Source of the DNA: Flammula alnicola
Taxonomy: Eukaryota > Basidiomycota > Agaricomycetes > Agaricales > Strophariaceae
Reading direction: 5' to 3'
NCBI GenBank assembly: GCA_015499995.1
Contig: JADNRV010000030.1
Location: 62,001-126,000, forward strand
Length of the DNA stretch: 64,000 nucleotides
Position numbers and translations under genes: made by a program. Positions 48,151 through 60,496 of the stretch are shown here, piece by piece (position 1 is the stretch's first letter; the number at the start of each line of letters is the position of its first letter). Under the pieces are notes generated by a model, which saw only the letters and a list, made by a program, of their open reading frames with translations, did no database searches and was not told the DNA's origin.

Positions 48151-50875
48151 ATGGCAAGAAATTGGGACAGATACAGTCGACACGGCATTGATTTAGCCTA
48201 TACAGCCACTTCCTTTGGTTTTTCTGCAGCCAAGATTGGGACTAGGTTAGGGGTGAGTTATTACCATTTGAATAACACATATGTCACTGTGCCTGTTCTA
48301 ACCAAGTTCTGATGTCTTTCTCTCCAGTTTTCCATCGCCAGGACCCTTGCATCAACAGCGGTGGGGGTGACCACGACCGCCGTTGACCTTGCTCTCTTTG
48401 GAGGAAGTACTGTCACTCGACCTGTTTTCGGCCTTGCAGTCTCCACAGTTCTTACAATCGCCGAGCAAATCACTCTTGCGCCCATACATCTCAGCGAATA
48501 CATCACCTCTACTTCACTCTTAGCTGCACACAGCTCTATCAACGTTTTGTCAGTCATATTCCCTGGCAGTAGTGATGCTTCCTTCTCTCTGGCGTCTTTC
48601 ATTGGTCTCGTGCGACGTGAGTGGGCGCATACGGACCCGGGCAATGGGACCCTTCCTGAAAGGCAGTATGGGATTACGCAAGTCGCTCGTGCCATAGTGG
48701 GGTGGGTCGCGCTCCAGGGGGTCACACAGGAGTGGCAAGAGAAGCGCTGGTTCAAGTATTTGAAGGAGATGGACGTCATGGAGCCGCCCAAAACACTTCG
48801 ATCATTGAAGCACAAGTGCGTACACCACAGAAACTCGACATTCCATCGTCCTAGTCCTAACCATCTTTCGACAGGACGTCTCGCATACGAGTTACCTCGG
48901 ATATCATCTTTCCGGGCCAACAGGGTCCTCAAATCATCGCAGCCGACATCGGAGACCCTGAGGCTGCTCGCTCACATCCCTTCATGTCAAGAACCAAATC
49001 CCTCATTTCGTTGCATCGTCACCGAGTCGGAACCTCCCATTCCCGCTTACCGATAGATATCTCACCGCCGCCCGTAAGCAACGCAGAGCTCAAGAAAACC
49101 ATGAGACGCCTCTCCAAGATGGTGCTCGCGGGCTACGGCGGTGCCAGCCTTCTCTTTTTCGGGGTTTCGCCGACGGCGTTCGACAGCGTCAGCAACAAGA
49201 AGAAAGCACATACCGCTCAACTACCGACGACTTCACTCTCATCTGTGATGGCCCGAGAGAAGACCGCGGAAGAGGAGCAGCTGACGCATGCCATAGATGC
49301 GTCTGAAGCAGAGGCTGCTGGGGATGCAGACACACCTGAACTTCCGTCGGGCGGCGGAGGTGGGAAAGAGTATTCGTGGTGGGATGTCTTGCTGGGCAAG
49401 CACGACCAGGAAATATTCGAGCGGTCGACGGGACATGGGGAAGATCATGATCCGTCGAAAGAGGAAGAGGCTGCCATGAGGAGAGCGAGCAAGGGGAAGA
49501 TGAAGGCTACAGCTGTAACTATCTTGCTCTTTTTCGAGGTATATATTTTCTCATTATTCATGGGTTTAGGTCATCGGGAATGAACATCTCATGCCTCGGT
49601 TTTGGGTACTGACGGATCACGGACGAGGGCAGATTGTGCTGGTCATAAGAGGAACCATGTCGCTCAACGAGATTGCCGTGGACCTCACCTGCGAGCCGGA
49701 GCAGTTCCAGCCTGCATCGACCTCACCTCCGTCCGAAGTGGATGAAATTCCGGTACCGGGCCAATTCGCCTTTCCCAGCATCAGGGAGAAAGAGGCTACG
49801 TCTACTACGGACCTTCCAAAATACAATGTGCACGGTGGGATCTTGAAGATGGCGAGAGCCATGGGCGACGTAGGAAAGCCCGTCCATCTCGCGGTGATGG
49901 AGGCTTTGTATAATAATCCGGATTTTGGTTTGTCGGCATCTATATACACGTTTGAGATCGTGGCTAATCGGTCGGTTTAGATCTTGTGCTATGTGGACAT
50001 AGCTTGGGTGCAGGAGTTGCTGCGATGTTGGGCATGGTTCGTCCTAAGCTTGTGAATCTTGTTCGGGTTTTATAACAATGGCTCCTATGACAGATGTGGG
50101 CCGACCCGAAGACCTGCCAGACAGTTCGGTCAAGTGGGCTTCCTGTAGGACGTCAGGTCCAGGTCTATGCCTTTGCTCCTCCGTATGATCTTTTCCCTTG
50201 TTGTCATAGTAAAGCCAGGGTTAACCACGAATATTTTACGCAGGTCTCTTACGGATGCAGCTTTATCACGACTCTCTGACAAGCTAATCGTTTCTCTCGT
50301 GTATTCGCATGACGTTGTTTCGCGTCTTTCACTAGGCTCTGTCCGTGATCTCAAGAATGCGGCAATGTGGCTTTGCGAGGCGGAAGCTGGCGATGGCGTC
50401 GAGGGCTGGTCTGCCGTTACGGTGCGGGCCAAGAGGTGGAAAGACGGCGCTGGTTCGCAAGATGATATGGATTGGGTATGTATTTTTTGTCCGGTGCTCC
50501 TCGTGGGCGAAAGCGTAACTAAGATCCTTGCCATAGTTCATTGCCATACGGAAGACTCTTGAAGCTAATATGCAGAGTACGAATATGTACCCGCCTGGGC
50601 GGGTTCTGTGGGCTATGCGTGACGGGGATCTGCACCCTGCTCATCAATTGTACTCTAAACCTGGAGGGAAAAAGGACGATACCGCAGAGGACAAGCTGCG
50701 CTTGTTCGAGGTCTTGGATGTCGAGAAAGTATTCTCTCAGATCGTGTTTTCCCGGAATATGCTAACGTATGTATCTATCCCACTGCTCTTCGTTCTTCTC
50801 TTGCTCAACTGACTCTCGTCTTCTAGTGCTCATATGCCTCATCAATACGACCGTGTCATCCATGACCTCCTCTAG
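48151..50875 (+). CDS. class-3 lipase (diacylglycerol-lipase-like)
   Basis: Exons 48151-48252, 48328-48815, 48875-49538, 49570-49927, 49981-50036, 50094-50182, 50244-50475, 50537-50766 and 50827-50875. The N-terminal 200 residues have hydrophobic helices (AYTATSFGFSAAKIG, SVLTIAEQITLAPIHL) as in membrane DAG lipases. The alpha/beta-hydrolase core shows GQIVLVIRGTMSLNEIAVDL and the nucleophile elbow LVLCGHSLGAGVAAML (catalytic Ser). VSLVYSHDVVSRLSLGSVRD carries the likely acid Asp, and the His is probably in LHPAHQLY or the end MPHQYDRVIHDLL. Acts on mono- or diacylglycerol at membranes by family knowledge. No frame breaks. Confidence 0.9.
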
Positions 50876-51389
50876 ACGTGTTTCCCGGTCAACACATGGT
50901 TTCATTTCTTGCCGCTGCATGCGTAATAATGCATTAATTTTTTTATGTAGCACAAGGAGCATACCTACTAACTGTAATCTGGTTATCCCAGGCACTAATA
51001 TCACTACCAACCACGCATTCAGACTATTCAATTAATTAATAGTCGACAATGCACTGTACCCTATCTGTATTTACGATGTTCATTACAAGGATATATATCC
51101 TTAGGCTATCTCAAGTCCGAGTTCATGTGTAGTACAGTACTGTAAGACTAGTTTTTAGAGGCTAGGCCCTCCTTTTTGCGCCTAGACTAAGCGTCTGAAT
51201 TGAGAATTTCCGAAAAAGGCAGGTTCCGTCGCGAACCCTCCCGACGAGAAAAGTGGTTTGTTGCTCAACATCTGACACGGCGACCTCGTTTCCCTCTGCA
51301 TATTTTTTTGCCACAGACACATGGTTCGTTTCTTTTTTGCGTCTAGATAATAGTTAAGCTTAAGATACTGAACAGTTATGTGAAAACAT
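50876..51389. other. intergenic
   Basis: About 510 bp, AT-rich, tail to promoter between the lipase gene and the next plus-strand gene. Nothing recognised. Confidence 0.6.
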
Positions 51390-54008
51390 ATGCAATGCGC
51401 CTGGCCTCAATTAACTAGGCTTGTCTTTCGAGGGATAGGTCGACCGTGGCCTGCGACCCACCTTGCTCATCGCAACATTCAATCCTATCTCAAGGTCGCG
51501 TCAGCGCCATGGCCGACGTCCTTGAGACCCATTCATTCCAACTTCCCCGTTTCTCGAAGGCTCTACTCCGTCGCGCAGACGACATCCTCTCCTCCAAATC
51601 TTACAACACTTCCACCACCGTCCTACCCAAACACACAGCCTGAAGTTTCCACAGAGCCACCGGAAGACGAGTCTCAATTCCAATCTCTGTCTTTCTCGCA
51701 TGCAGAGATTGGCCGTGTAGCAGCGCAGGCCGTTCGTGTCTCAATCCGGCAAGGCAACCTCGCAGACGCCTATCTCGTCGTGAGGTCTCTGCATTATGCG
51801 CGTCTCTCAGACAGGAAGGCCCCACTTTCTGTCCAGAGATTCTTGGGAGAAATCAAAGACTCAGCCATCCCTTTCGACAGCAATATTTCTCCACGACTTC
51901 CATCACACACCCTCCTCCACGGTCTCATCCGCCTAGGATTATTTCAAGAGGCCTCGAAACTCGCTCAGAACATGATGGACCAGGGCATTCGAGTGCGCTG
52001 CAAATCTCTGGAGACCACCATGTTGGGTCTGCTGGAAACGTCGCGCTCTCAGCCACCAGGGTTGTTCTCCCCCCTCATCTCGCTGAAGTCCATAGATGTC
52101 ACGAACGTCAAGCCTCTAATGTCAGCCGGCAATGAAAACACGCAGCACGCCCTTCTCCTTCTGCAAGCGGCGCGACGTTCTGGGCAAAGGAGCACGCACA
52201 ACATGTTCAAGTATCTGATGACCCTCTGCATCATCAACGGAGAGATCATACTCGGGTCGCTGCTGTTCGGTGTTCTCGTGAGAGACTGGCAGGCGCGCGA
52301 AATGAAGAAGCACCTCGCAAATACCCTTTCACCTTCGATCGTCGAGGCGCCTCGCCCCATTCTCGAAGACCTGAAGCCGATCTGTGAATTCGTGAATTGG
52401 AATTTAAAGGCAGATCGGACGGACGAATCCTCAGAGCTTGTATTCAGCGCATCGTTACAGGCCCTCGCGAACCTAGCCTACACTCTTGACAAACGGCAAA
52501 TTCCATTCAACCTCGAATCGGTCATAACCTCTCTCTACAATTGTCCTCGCACTTCTGAAAAAGTATGGATACCAGGCGAATCCGACAAAGACCCACCTCG
52601 ATTGGTCGACGCTTATGATTACTTTCACGATGTCCTCGATCGACTCATCCACGATCTACCATCCAGGGGAAGGGAGAGCATGCCATTCACGCCGTCGGAG
52701 CCTCTGAATATGGTTGATCCACTCAATATGTGGTCCTACAATGCGCTATTACATTATTCTTTGCGACATCGACATTCAATTGAGAGGGCGAGGATGCTGT
52801 TGACCCATATGAAGCAGCACAGATACGAACCACTTGACCCTAACAATACTACGACATTCAATATCTTGGATCGGGCGCGGAAAGATTTCCCCAAGGGAGA
52901 AATACCAATACTTATGGCTGAACTAGGGATAGAACCTCCTTCATCTTTGCCTGAATTAGCTGAAGCCCCGGCCGCGGAACTCGACCCCCACGCCCTGAGC
53001 ACCCGTATCACAGTACTGATCAGATCAGGACAACCACAGGCCGCCGTCGATGCTACTGTCTCCCTCCTACCTGGCCTATTCCCACCGAGCCATCCCCCAG
53101 GCACACCTCGCGACGTCATCGAGACCTTCGACGCGAAATACCGCGAAGAACATCTCGACCGCGCTGTTTTGCTCGGTCCCGTCGTTTTCACCTCTATCCT
53201 CAATGCATTCCGCAAGAGCGGCAGGACAGGCCTCGCCGAGCGCATATTCCTGTATGCCCTGGAGGCCGAGAACCGGAGCTTCCAGCTGCGCGGCGAGAAG
53301 GACGACGTGGTTAAGCCGTGGTGTCTTCCCGTGCACGCGTACACGACCATGGTCCAGGTATACGCGAACGAGAGGCGGAAGATGCACGCGAAGAAGAATA
53401 TAGCGATTGGGTGGGGCCTGACGCCCGACGGCAGGCCGCTGACCGGCAAGGAAGCGAGGGTACCGCGGCACAAGCTGGCGAGGCGGATGATCGTCCTCAT
53501 GTACCGCTCGATGAAGGCCGCGCCGGAGGCGATACATAGGCGCGTCGCGGAGCTGAGGAGGCGCAACTGTGCCCTCCATGTCACACACCGGCAGCTGGAG
53601 CCGCCTATGCCTGACGTGTGGTTCTTCCAGGCACTGTTGGATGTGTTCATTCGTGTGCCTCTGGACCCTATTTTTCCGGCGATAGTGAAGGAAATGGCCG
53701 CGGCTGGGTATGAGGTCCCCCAGGGTGTCGAGGGCTTGGTCTACGAGCATTGGGGGGACGAGGCTGCGGCTGACATCCTTTCCTCATCGGAGAGTGGGAT
53801 GAAACGCGTCGAACGTAATTGGACGCCTATTGGATACCCTGAGGATGATCTTGCCCCAGATGCGGCCGATATGTCGTTGCCGGTTCGTGGTTCGAAGAGG
53901 TGGAAGACGCTGCCACCACGCCCGAAGAAGGTTTCTTTTCATGCAAAGGAGGAGGAGGCGAGGAAATGGGATGTGATCCTTGCTTTTGGCGAAGGACATG
54001 GAGTGTGA
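51390..54008 (+). CDS. single-exon mitochondrial-type PPR-like protein
   Basis: 872-residue uninterrupted frame, rare in this intron-rich window. The N-terminus is Arg/Ser-rich without acidic residues (LTRLVFRGIGRPWP, SNFPVSRRLYSVAQT), typical of a mitochondrial presequence. The body is helical with pentatricopeptide-like spacing (SHTLLHGLIRLGLFQEASKL, HNMFKYLMTLCIINGE, YNALLHYSLRHRHSIERARM, AYTTMVQVYANERRKM, WFFQALLDVFIRVPLDP). PPR proteins bind organellar RNA. No specific orthologue recognised; the N-terminal start is the first ATG of the frame. Confidence 0.75.
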   Translation: MQCAWPQLTRLVFRGIGRPWPATHLAHRNIQSYLKVASAPWPTSLRPIHSNFPVSRRLYSVAQTTSSPPNLTTLPPPSYPNTQPEVSTEPPEDESQFQSLSFSHAEIGRVAAQAVRVSIRQGNLADAYLVVRSLHYARLSDRKAPLSVQRFLGEIKDSAIPFDSNISPRLPSHTLLHGLIRLGLFQEASKLAQNMMDQGIRVRCKSLETTMLGLLETSRSQPPGLFSPLISLKSIDVTNVKPLMSAGNENTQHALLLLQAARRSGQRSTHNMFKYLMTLCIINGEIILGSLLFGVLVRDWQAREMKKHLANTLSPSIVEAPRPILEDLKPICEFVNWNLKADRTDESSELVFSASLQALANLAYTLDKRQIPFNLESVITSLYNCPRTSEKVWIPGESDKDPPRLVDAYDYFHDVLDRLIHDLPSRGRESMPFTPSEPLNMVDPLNMWSYNALLHYSLRHRHSIERARMLLTHMKQHRYEPLDPNNTTTFNILDRARKDFPKGEIPILMAELGIEPPSSLPELAEAPAAELDPHALSTRITVLIRSGQPQAAVDATVSLLPGLFPPSHPPGTPRDVIETFDAKYREEHLDRAVLLGPVVFTSILNAFRKSGRTGLAERIFLYALEAENRSFQLRGEKDDVVKPWCLPVHAYTTMVQVYANERRKMHAKKNIAIGWGLTPDGRPLTGKEARVPRHKLARRMIVLMYRSMKAAPEAIHRRVAELRRRNCALHVTHRQLEPPMPDVWFFQALLDVFIRVPLDPIFPAIVKEMAAAGYEVPQGVEGLVYEHWGDEAAADILSSSESGMKRVERNWTPIGYPEDDLAPDAADMSLPVRGSKRWKTLPPRPKKVSFHAKEEEARKWDVILAFGEGHGV

Positions 54009-54961
54009 TGAGGAAGCAGGAGAAAAAGGAATTTCCATCTCGAATAATAGGGCATATTTCTAGTCCAAGCTTGCACCACCGCTAGTTCGAGAGTGACAGT
54101 CTGTCCTTCAATCTGTTCGGCGATTCGATGGCACACCACACCTCAGGCCTTGCGTCAAAACCTGCAAATAGCTGGTCTTCAGACGTCCGTCCAGACCTCG
54201 TTAGCGCAGGAGTGGTGGTACAACCACTTTGCGACCGGCCGATAGCATATGTAGGGATCTATTCTGGTCTATTGTATAAAGAAAAGTAAAGCATTCGCGG
54301 AGATCACTTATGGTAGATTTAGGCCTTTGTATTGATAATAGATTCATCACTAACTTATCATCCATCGGACCTGAGGAGACCTGCAATTAGCATGCTATTT
54401 GTTACCCGCTGAATGAGAGCTCTGATACTATACTGAATACTTTGGATATATAACAAAGTGAGATTCCGCGGTTCAGGGTGGTAGGGTTGCATTGATTCGC
54501 CTCGGCGTGGTCTCCTAGTGCTATGAACGCAACATGGAGAATTCAGCTGGATTCAGACAAGAGGTTCCGGTGTCTTCACGACCAAATGGATGTGCTTTGG
54601 ATCAAGCCCAGAGAAGACCTCCTCAAAAATTTGCCATGGTCTCAGCGATTCTTGATCTTCAAGGTTCAAAGAGTATGTTTCGCAAAGCCAGTTTGGAATG
54701 GGACAGAAACCTTCCAGAATACGAACTCGCCATAGCCAAAGTTTTGCAACGTCACTGTGGCCGCCTCCATGATGGACCGCCCGAGGTCAGCAATAAGTTA
54801 TAAGTGCGGTCTTGCTAACTTTGACGATGCATGGATTTTCGGCCTCGCCTAGCACCCAGAACTTCGTTAGTCGCAAACTCCCATGAAAGGGATGAAAAGA
54901 GAGTGTCCGGGCCGGATTGTGGAAGTTTTCCCAACTTGGTTCTTTCACGACAAAATCGGAA
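54009..54961. other. intergenic
   Basis: About 950 bp. A plus-strand open frame of 89 codons near 54534 lacks any recognised domain. Otherwise promoter-like sequence for the DEAD-box gene. Confidence 0.5.
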
Positions 54962-56829
54962 ATGCTAGCGCTCAGGTCTCTTTCACGACTCTTACCAGGA
55001 ACGATGATGAAAGAAAGCACAGCACGACCTCCTCGCCGACGAGCACCTTATGACGCAGCTAAAAAGGCCATGTCGTCCACCAGCAACGGGCCACGACACC
55101 ACGCTCCAGCACCGCCAGCGCGAGTGGCAACACCGCCCCTCGCGATCCCAGTCCCCACAGATAGTATGCGCTTCGCAGATCTGGGTAAGGACAAGCTCTT
55201 GAACCCCATTCTGCTACAGACCATCACTGAGGACCTCAAGTTCGACCATATGATGCCTGTGCAGGCCGCCACACTGCACGACCTGCTTGAGAAAAGGATC
55301 GATTGTTTGGCGCAGGCCAAAACGGGGACGGGCAAGACGATTGCGTTCCTGCTGCCGGCTATCCAGACCATGCTGAACAAGAACAGGAGGCCTGGATCTG
55401 GCGTATCTCTGCTCGTCATCTCGCCCACCCGCGAGCTGGCGATGCAGATCGCAAAGGAAGCCACAGCCTTGTTGCAGCGCCTGCCGAAATACAAAGTGTG
55501 CTTCGCGATCGGTGGCACGAACAAAGACAAGGAGGAGAGAGATATCCTGAGCGGATGCGACATCCTCATCGCCACCCCTGGACGGCTGTATGACCACCTC
55601 AGCGACAACCGCATCAAGGCCATGTTCACCACCCTCGACACGCTAGTCCTCGATGAAGCCGACCGGCTGCTCGACATGGGCTTCATGAACTCGCTCAAGG
55701 ACATCATCCGGTGCCTACCAGACAAGGCTCAGTCGCACCGCCAGGGCATGCTCTTCTCCGCCACGATCGCGCCCCACGTGCAGAAATTCGCACATCTCGT
55801 CCTCGCTGACGGGTACAAGTTCATCTCGACGATCCCCAAGGGCGAGATTAACACGCATGAACGCGTCCCGCAGCTCCTCGTCACAGTGCCTTCCTTCTCG
55901 GACGTCGCGCCGGCCCTTGTCGCCGCTCTACGTGAGGAGTGTGCTGCGATCGGAACGGCCAACTTCAAGGCGATCGTCTTCGCGCCCACTGCTGCCCAAG
56001 TCGACTGGTACGCCGCCATCCTCTCGTCCCTGCCCGCTTCCTCCTCTGCAGCGAACCATCCCGTCCTTCCACCCGTCTCCATCCTACACTCGCGCGTGTC
56101 ACAGTCCAAGCGCACGAATGTCAGCAACGCATTCCGCGACGCGACATCCTCGATCCTCGTCGCAACGGACGTGATCGCGCGCGGTATGGATTTCCCGCAC
56201 GTCTCGACAGTGTTCCAAGTCGGCGTAGCAAGCGACAAGGAGTCGTACATCCACCGTCTCGGACGCACGGCGCGCGCAGGGCGCGAAGGCCGCGCGGTGC
56301 TCATCGTTACCGAGCCCGAGACGTTCTTCCCGAAACGCACCCTCCGAGAAATCGCGTTCGAGTCCTACGCGCCGTCGATCTCGGAGTCAGTGACGTCCGA
56401 GATCCGCGGCATCGCGTCGTCGCTGGAGGCCAGCACGAAGAACAAGACATACCAGGCGTGGCTGGGGTACTATAAGGCCCACGCGCGCGCGATGGGGTGG
56501 TCGGACGAGCGCTTGTGGTGGAGGCTAACCGGTTCGCGCTGGAGGGGCTCAGGGCGCCTGAGGTGCCGCCCCTGCAGAAGATGACGGTCGGCAAATGGGG
56601 CTCCGGGGTGTAAGGGCTTGAATGTGGTTGCGAATGAACCGAAGGTAAGTAGGGGTGCCCCGCGAGGAGGAGGGGAGGGAAGGTCGGCTGGTGGTGGAAA
56701 TTCTGGTAGAGGTGGTGGTATGGACGGCGTGATGCTCAGGCTGGTCCCAGTGGTGGTCCCAGTGCTAGGCGCGGAGGCGGAGGCGGAGGCGGAGGCGCAG
56801 GTCGTGGTCGTGGTCGCGGAGGGTTCTAA
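54962..56829 (+). CDS. DEAD-box RNA helicase, MSS116-like
   Basis: Likely mitochondrial DEAD-box helicase that remodels RNA. Starts MLALRSLSRLLPG, a presequence-like N-terminus. Motifs in order: Q motif (FDHMMPVQAATL), AQAKTGTGKT (I), SPTRELAMQI (Ia), TPGRLYDHL (Ib), VLDEADRLLDMGF (II), FSATI (III), ILHSRVSQSKRTNV (IV), LVATDVIARGMDFP (V) and YIHRLGRTARAGR (VI). The frame stops at 56584. One base added near 56514 continues into LVVEANRFALEGLRAPEVPP, and further one-base repairs near 56594, 56615 and 56722 lead to an RG-rich end (RGRGRGGF, stop 56827-56829). The basic Gly/Arg tail is typical of MSS116 relatives, so I extend the gene to 56829. The core call is certain; the tail is inferred. Confidence 0.9.
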
Positions 56830-57244
56830 TCCGTTAAGTAATAGTATACTTCGACGAAGTCCAAAATCTTCCTTTTGATACCTATCCTTGCTTCGAGTAG
56901 CTTTTAGACCTAGACTTTCGGATTATTAGGTGGACATTGATTAACTACTTACTCTAGATTCACTGCTGTAGAGATATAGTTCATGGTTCATAGACATAGT
57001 GTAGAGTATAATTAAATTGTCACAGTTCTAATGCATTGATTCTGTACATTCCGGCGTTCATATGAGCACGCCACATTTTACATAGAAAGAAATTCCAAGG
57101 TTAAACCTTGAACGTTTGATTGTCATGTTCCTCAATGTACGCCTCCATTCCTTCTTATCTTTTTCTTTCGTCCGTGCAAATACATAATATACAACTAATT
57201 AAAGCAAGATAAAAGCTTGAAATACTGGCAACTGTCATTACTTT
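56830..57244. other. intergenic between convergent genes
   Basis: About 415 bp of AT-rich 3' flanks. Nothing recognised. Confidence 0.6.
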
Positions 57245-59004
57245 TCATTGGCCCGTCCGTATGTTCACTTCACTAGTAAAACCACCATTCCAATCTCTAA
57301 CCCTCCTCTGACCAACCAATGTAAACGTTGAACCCTTCGTTCCACCAATCCGACGGCGAAACTCTGGATGACTGTGTCGATAATTGGAGGATACCATTCT
57401 CCGAACCGCTCAACAGTTTCCTCTTGTGTATGGTTGACAAGTGACCATCCATGGTTCTTTACATCATCCCAGAATGCAGGGGATTGTTCATCTGGGACCA
57501 AATAGGGGTGGTCAGTATAAAGCTCGACAGATGGGATGCATGACAGTGAATTCGTACCTGACATGACAATAACGTTTGATACGGTAAGATTACTCTTGGT
57601 CACCCACTTTTTCTTGATATCATCGACATGCTTTCCATACACAGAAAGAGGAGGAAAGCAGTCGGTGCGCGTGCCGTTTACGAGTGGGCATTGGCCCATA
57701 AAATCCCCGTGACGAATGTGCACAGCTATAAACTGGTAAACAACAAGCCAGATCAGTCTTCTGGTCCGTAATCGAGTAGAAGAGAGTGAAACTACAGGTG
57801 GCAGGTTGTCCAAGGAACCCGAAAATTGGAACGCTCGCGATATATAGTCGCGTCCGAGTTGCTTCAGAGGCTGTGAAAATGGTAAATTTCGACCAATCTT
57901 TTGCCAGGCTGGTGACCAGGGCTTTTCCCACTCCCATCCCTTTGCACCTGATGTCGCATAATATAATGAGTCAAAACATGAGAGATGGGCATCAGGTGTT
58001 CGTTGATGGCCCTTCGGAGATGGTTGGAGATTCTTCAACTTGTCCGGCTGTACAAGGGGATCTTCTGGATATATCACGGCAGCCATTTGAGGGAACACGA
58101 CGTGGACTTCGTCACGGTTGGAGCTTGGAAGACGAGTGAATAGAGGAATCTTGGTATAAGAGACGTCTAGGCCGAGATGTTGCACGACGGTTTCCGACTG
58201 CGTCCCAGTCTTTTGGCTGTCTTTGGTCGTTGTCCAGCAGCCTATGTCTTCGACTTCCCGGGTAGAATATGGTTCTTTATCAGAGGGCAAAGGAAGTTCT
58301 TTGACATCTCGCCATTCGAGAACGGGAGAGTCAAGCTTCTTGCGTAGGTAATCCAAATTAAATATGTCACCAAAGGGAACGATTCCTGCAGAGCGCGCTA
58401 AATGAACAGCACGACATCAGAAGTTAATCACAAAACATATCAGATATGCTCACGTATATGGTGACTAGGCGCAAAAGGAGGGATAATGGGTATTCGATTT
58501 GTGATTGTACCGAGGTAAATCATGTTGACCTAATCGGAAGAAACATCACTTACAGTTGCTACATATACCACTGAATCTCTACCCACATAACTCATAAATT
58601 CATTAGCTAAGGTTCAAGATGCCGTTAGTATAAAGAATTACACAAGTATAAACCGAGGCGTATACGCACTATATCCTGCACTGGCCCAACTGGTTATATA
58701 GCTCGAATCATTCCGAATATTATCTGCATTGGTTCGTCCTATTAACTACGTTCCATTTGAAGCAAGATGCAAGAAAATTCCTGCCTCTAAATCTAGCTGT
58801 CGGTGATCCAAGGAGTGGGTGAGGCAACTGGTCAGTAGGCACTTGAACAGCGGCGCATGTGGGAGCTGGCGGCGGAGGTGCGATTGTGAAATGTTTTAGA
58901 GAAGCGAGGACAGGCCATATAAACCCGGCATATGTCAGGATAGCGACTGTGCCGACCAAAAGAAGACAAGATAGGAAGAAAGTTCTGGTTCTACCAAGAG
59001 CCAT
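57245..59004 (-). CDS. type II membrane O-fucosyltransferase-like protein
   Basis: Starts at 59004 with a signal anchor (TFFLSCLLLVGTVAILTYAG), so a Golgi/ER type II protein. Downstream exons give FMSYVNMIYLGTITNRIPI, SAGIVPFGDIFNLDYLRKKL, HLSCFDSLYYATSGAKGWEW and the nucleotide-sugar motif FIAVHIRHGDF. Then come VSNVIVMSGT, SPAFWDDVKNHGW and GEWYPPIIDTVIQSFAVG. The basidiomycete family resembles GDP-fucose protein O-fucosyltransferases; the acceptor is unknown. The track frame ends at 57265. One base added in a C/G run near 57342 restores VGTKGSTFTLVGQRRV and DWNGG, the conserved C-terminus, stop 57245-57247. Small introns fall throughout. Confidence 0.82.
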
Positions 59005-59151
59005 GCCACTGGGAGGGTATTTAGGAGGGAATGAAGAAGTTGCGAATCTGCGATATGAAGTACTTAAGTACGTATAATTTCGTGTGAACTGTGTTGATCA
59101 TGATGGATGATGCCAGTTGTTCAATGGAGCCGGGTTAGCGCCGACAGACCT

Positions 59152-59879
59152 CACATGATCTCTCGCATCCTTATCTTATCTCTGGTTCCTCGAACCAACC
59201 TCGAGACCCTAGAGCCGTAACTCTGCATGACCGTATCAAACAACGGAGGATACCACTCTTCATATCGTTCGAGAGTTTTTTCTGCCGTATGATTCACGTA
59301 AAATCCCTGTTTCCGCGCATCAGCCCAGAATAAGGGTGATGTTTCGTCTGAAAGTGCAGAATAAAGTGCAGAATATTAGTGCAGAATATTAAAACAAAAG
59401 GAAGAGGCATCCGAGGGACATGAAAACGCACCAGACGTAACGACGACATTCAGCACTGGAAGTTTATGTACGTTGATTAGGTTACTTGGGATTTCTTTGA
59501 AGCGCACATTATACGCAGAAACAGGCGGTAAACACTCATTGTGGCTGCGATCATTCGGAGAGCAAAACACGGACAAATTCCCGCGACGAATATGTACAGC
59601 GATGAACTGAGTATCCAAGGATAGGAAACAGGTTAATATTTGCCAACAAGCAAGAAAAATCAATGTACTGACCAGTGGTACCTCTTGAGAGAGGCCCTCG
59701 ATCTGGCACATCCGCAATAAATAATCTCTCCCAAGACCGTTCATGCCATACGTGGAAGGTAAACAACGGCCAATGGTTCGCTAGGCTGAATACCAGTTAA
59801 ATTTCCATTCAAAGGGTTTTGTGCCGGAGGTCGCGTAGTACAAGATGTCGAAACAAGTGAGATGGTGGTCAGGAGGGCG
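59152..59879 (-). pseudogene. truncated second copy of the O-fucosyltransferase-like gene
   Basis: Same order of motifs as the neighbour: HLTCFDILYYATSGTK, NGLGRDYLLRM, FIAVHIRRGNL, LPVLNVVVTSG, SPLFWADARKQGF and YEEWYPPLFDTVMQSYGS. It has an in-frame TAG near 59788, where the intact copy has a Trp (PAWQKIG), and a stop immediately upstream of the first homologous block. The conserved C-terminal GT-x-STF block is replaced by unrelated residues ending REIM. The 5' two thirds, including the signal anchor, are missing or unrecognisable, though faint remnants may reach about 60000. These are substitutions and losses, not the one-base slips seen elsewhere, so this is a genuine pseudogene of a tandem duplicate. 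Confidence 0.8.
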
Positions 59880-60496
59880 TTATCCAATGGCCTACTTGCT
59901 CCTCACGGGCACCCCACTATTTTCATCTTCATATGCTGAATCACCCCTAGAGAACTTGACGGAGCCCTTGTCCAAGCTCGAAGAACACCTCTCAGAAAGC
60001 TTGTGAGCAAGCGATAAATTATCAGCAAAAGATATATCTCTCACGGAGTCGTTTCTCAGATTATGCCTCGCACTTGATCCTGCGGAAAGGCATTTGAGCT
60101 CTTGGGGAACGAAGAGGGTCTACGTCTTCGTGTGGGTATTGGGCGGCCGACGAGGAATAGATGCGTAGCGCTTGAGCAAACAGACCCGAATTCAATTCAC
60201 TCAGATGTCCCCAAAGGACGATTTATACCCCATGTTTTGCACAGCACACGAAGCACCCAACGATGGAATTGTCGGCTGTTCCATGGTTTCCAGATTTTGA
60301 GCCTGATATTAGTGCCTAATTAACATCCGTTATAAAGCAGCCATTCATGAAAGCTTTAAAAATTGGAGGTCCTCCGTTCCTGAGCTCAAGTCCAAATGTG
60401 ACCGAAGAAGCAAGAATATTTGTTTGAAGCTATGGCCAAAAAATTGTTTTAGAATAAGGGACATTCTGAGCAACAGGAGATTTTACATTTGGCCTA
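59880..60496. other. intergenic with possible pseudogene remnant
   Basis: Weakly coding-like sequence next to the fucosyltransferase pseudogene up to about 60000, then nothing recognised. Confidence 0.45.
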
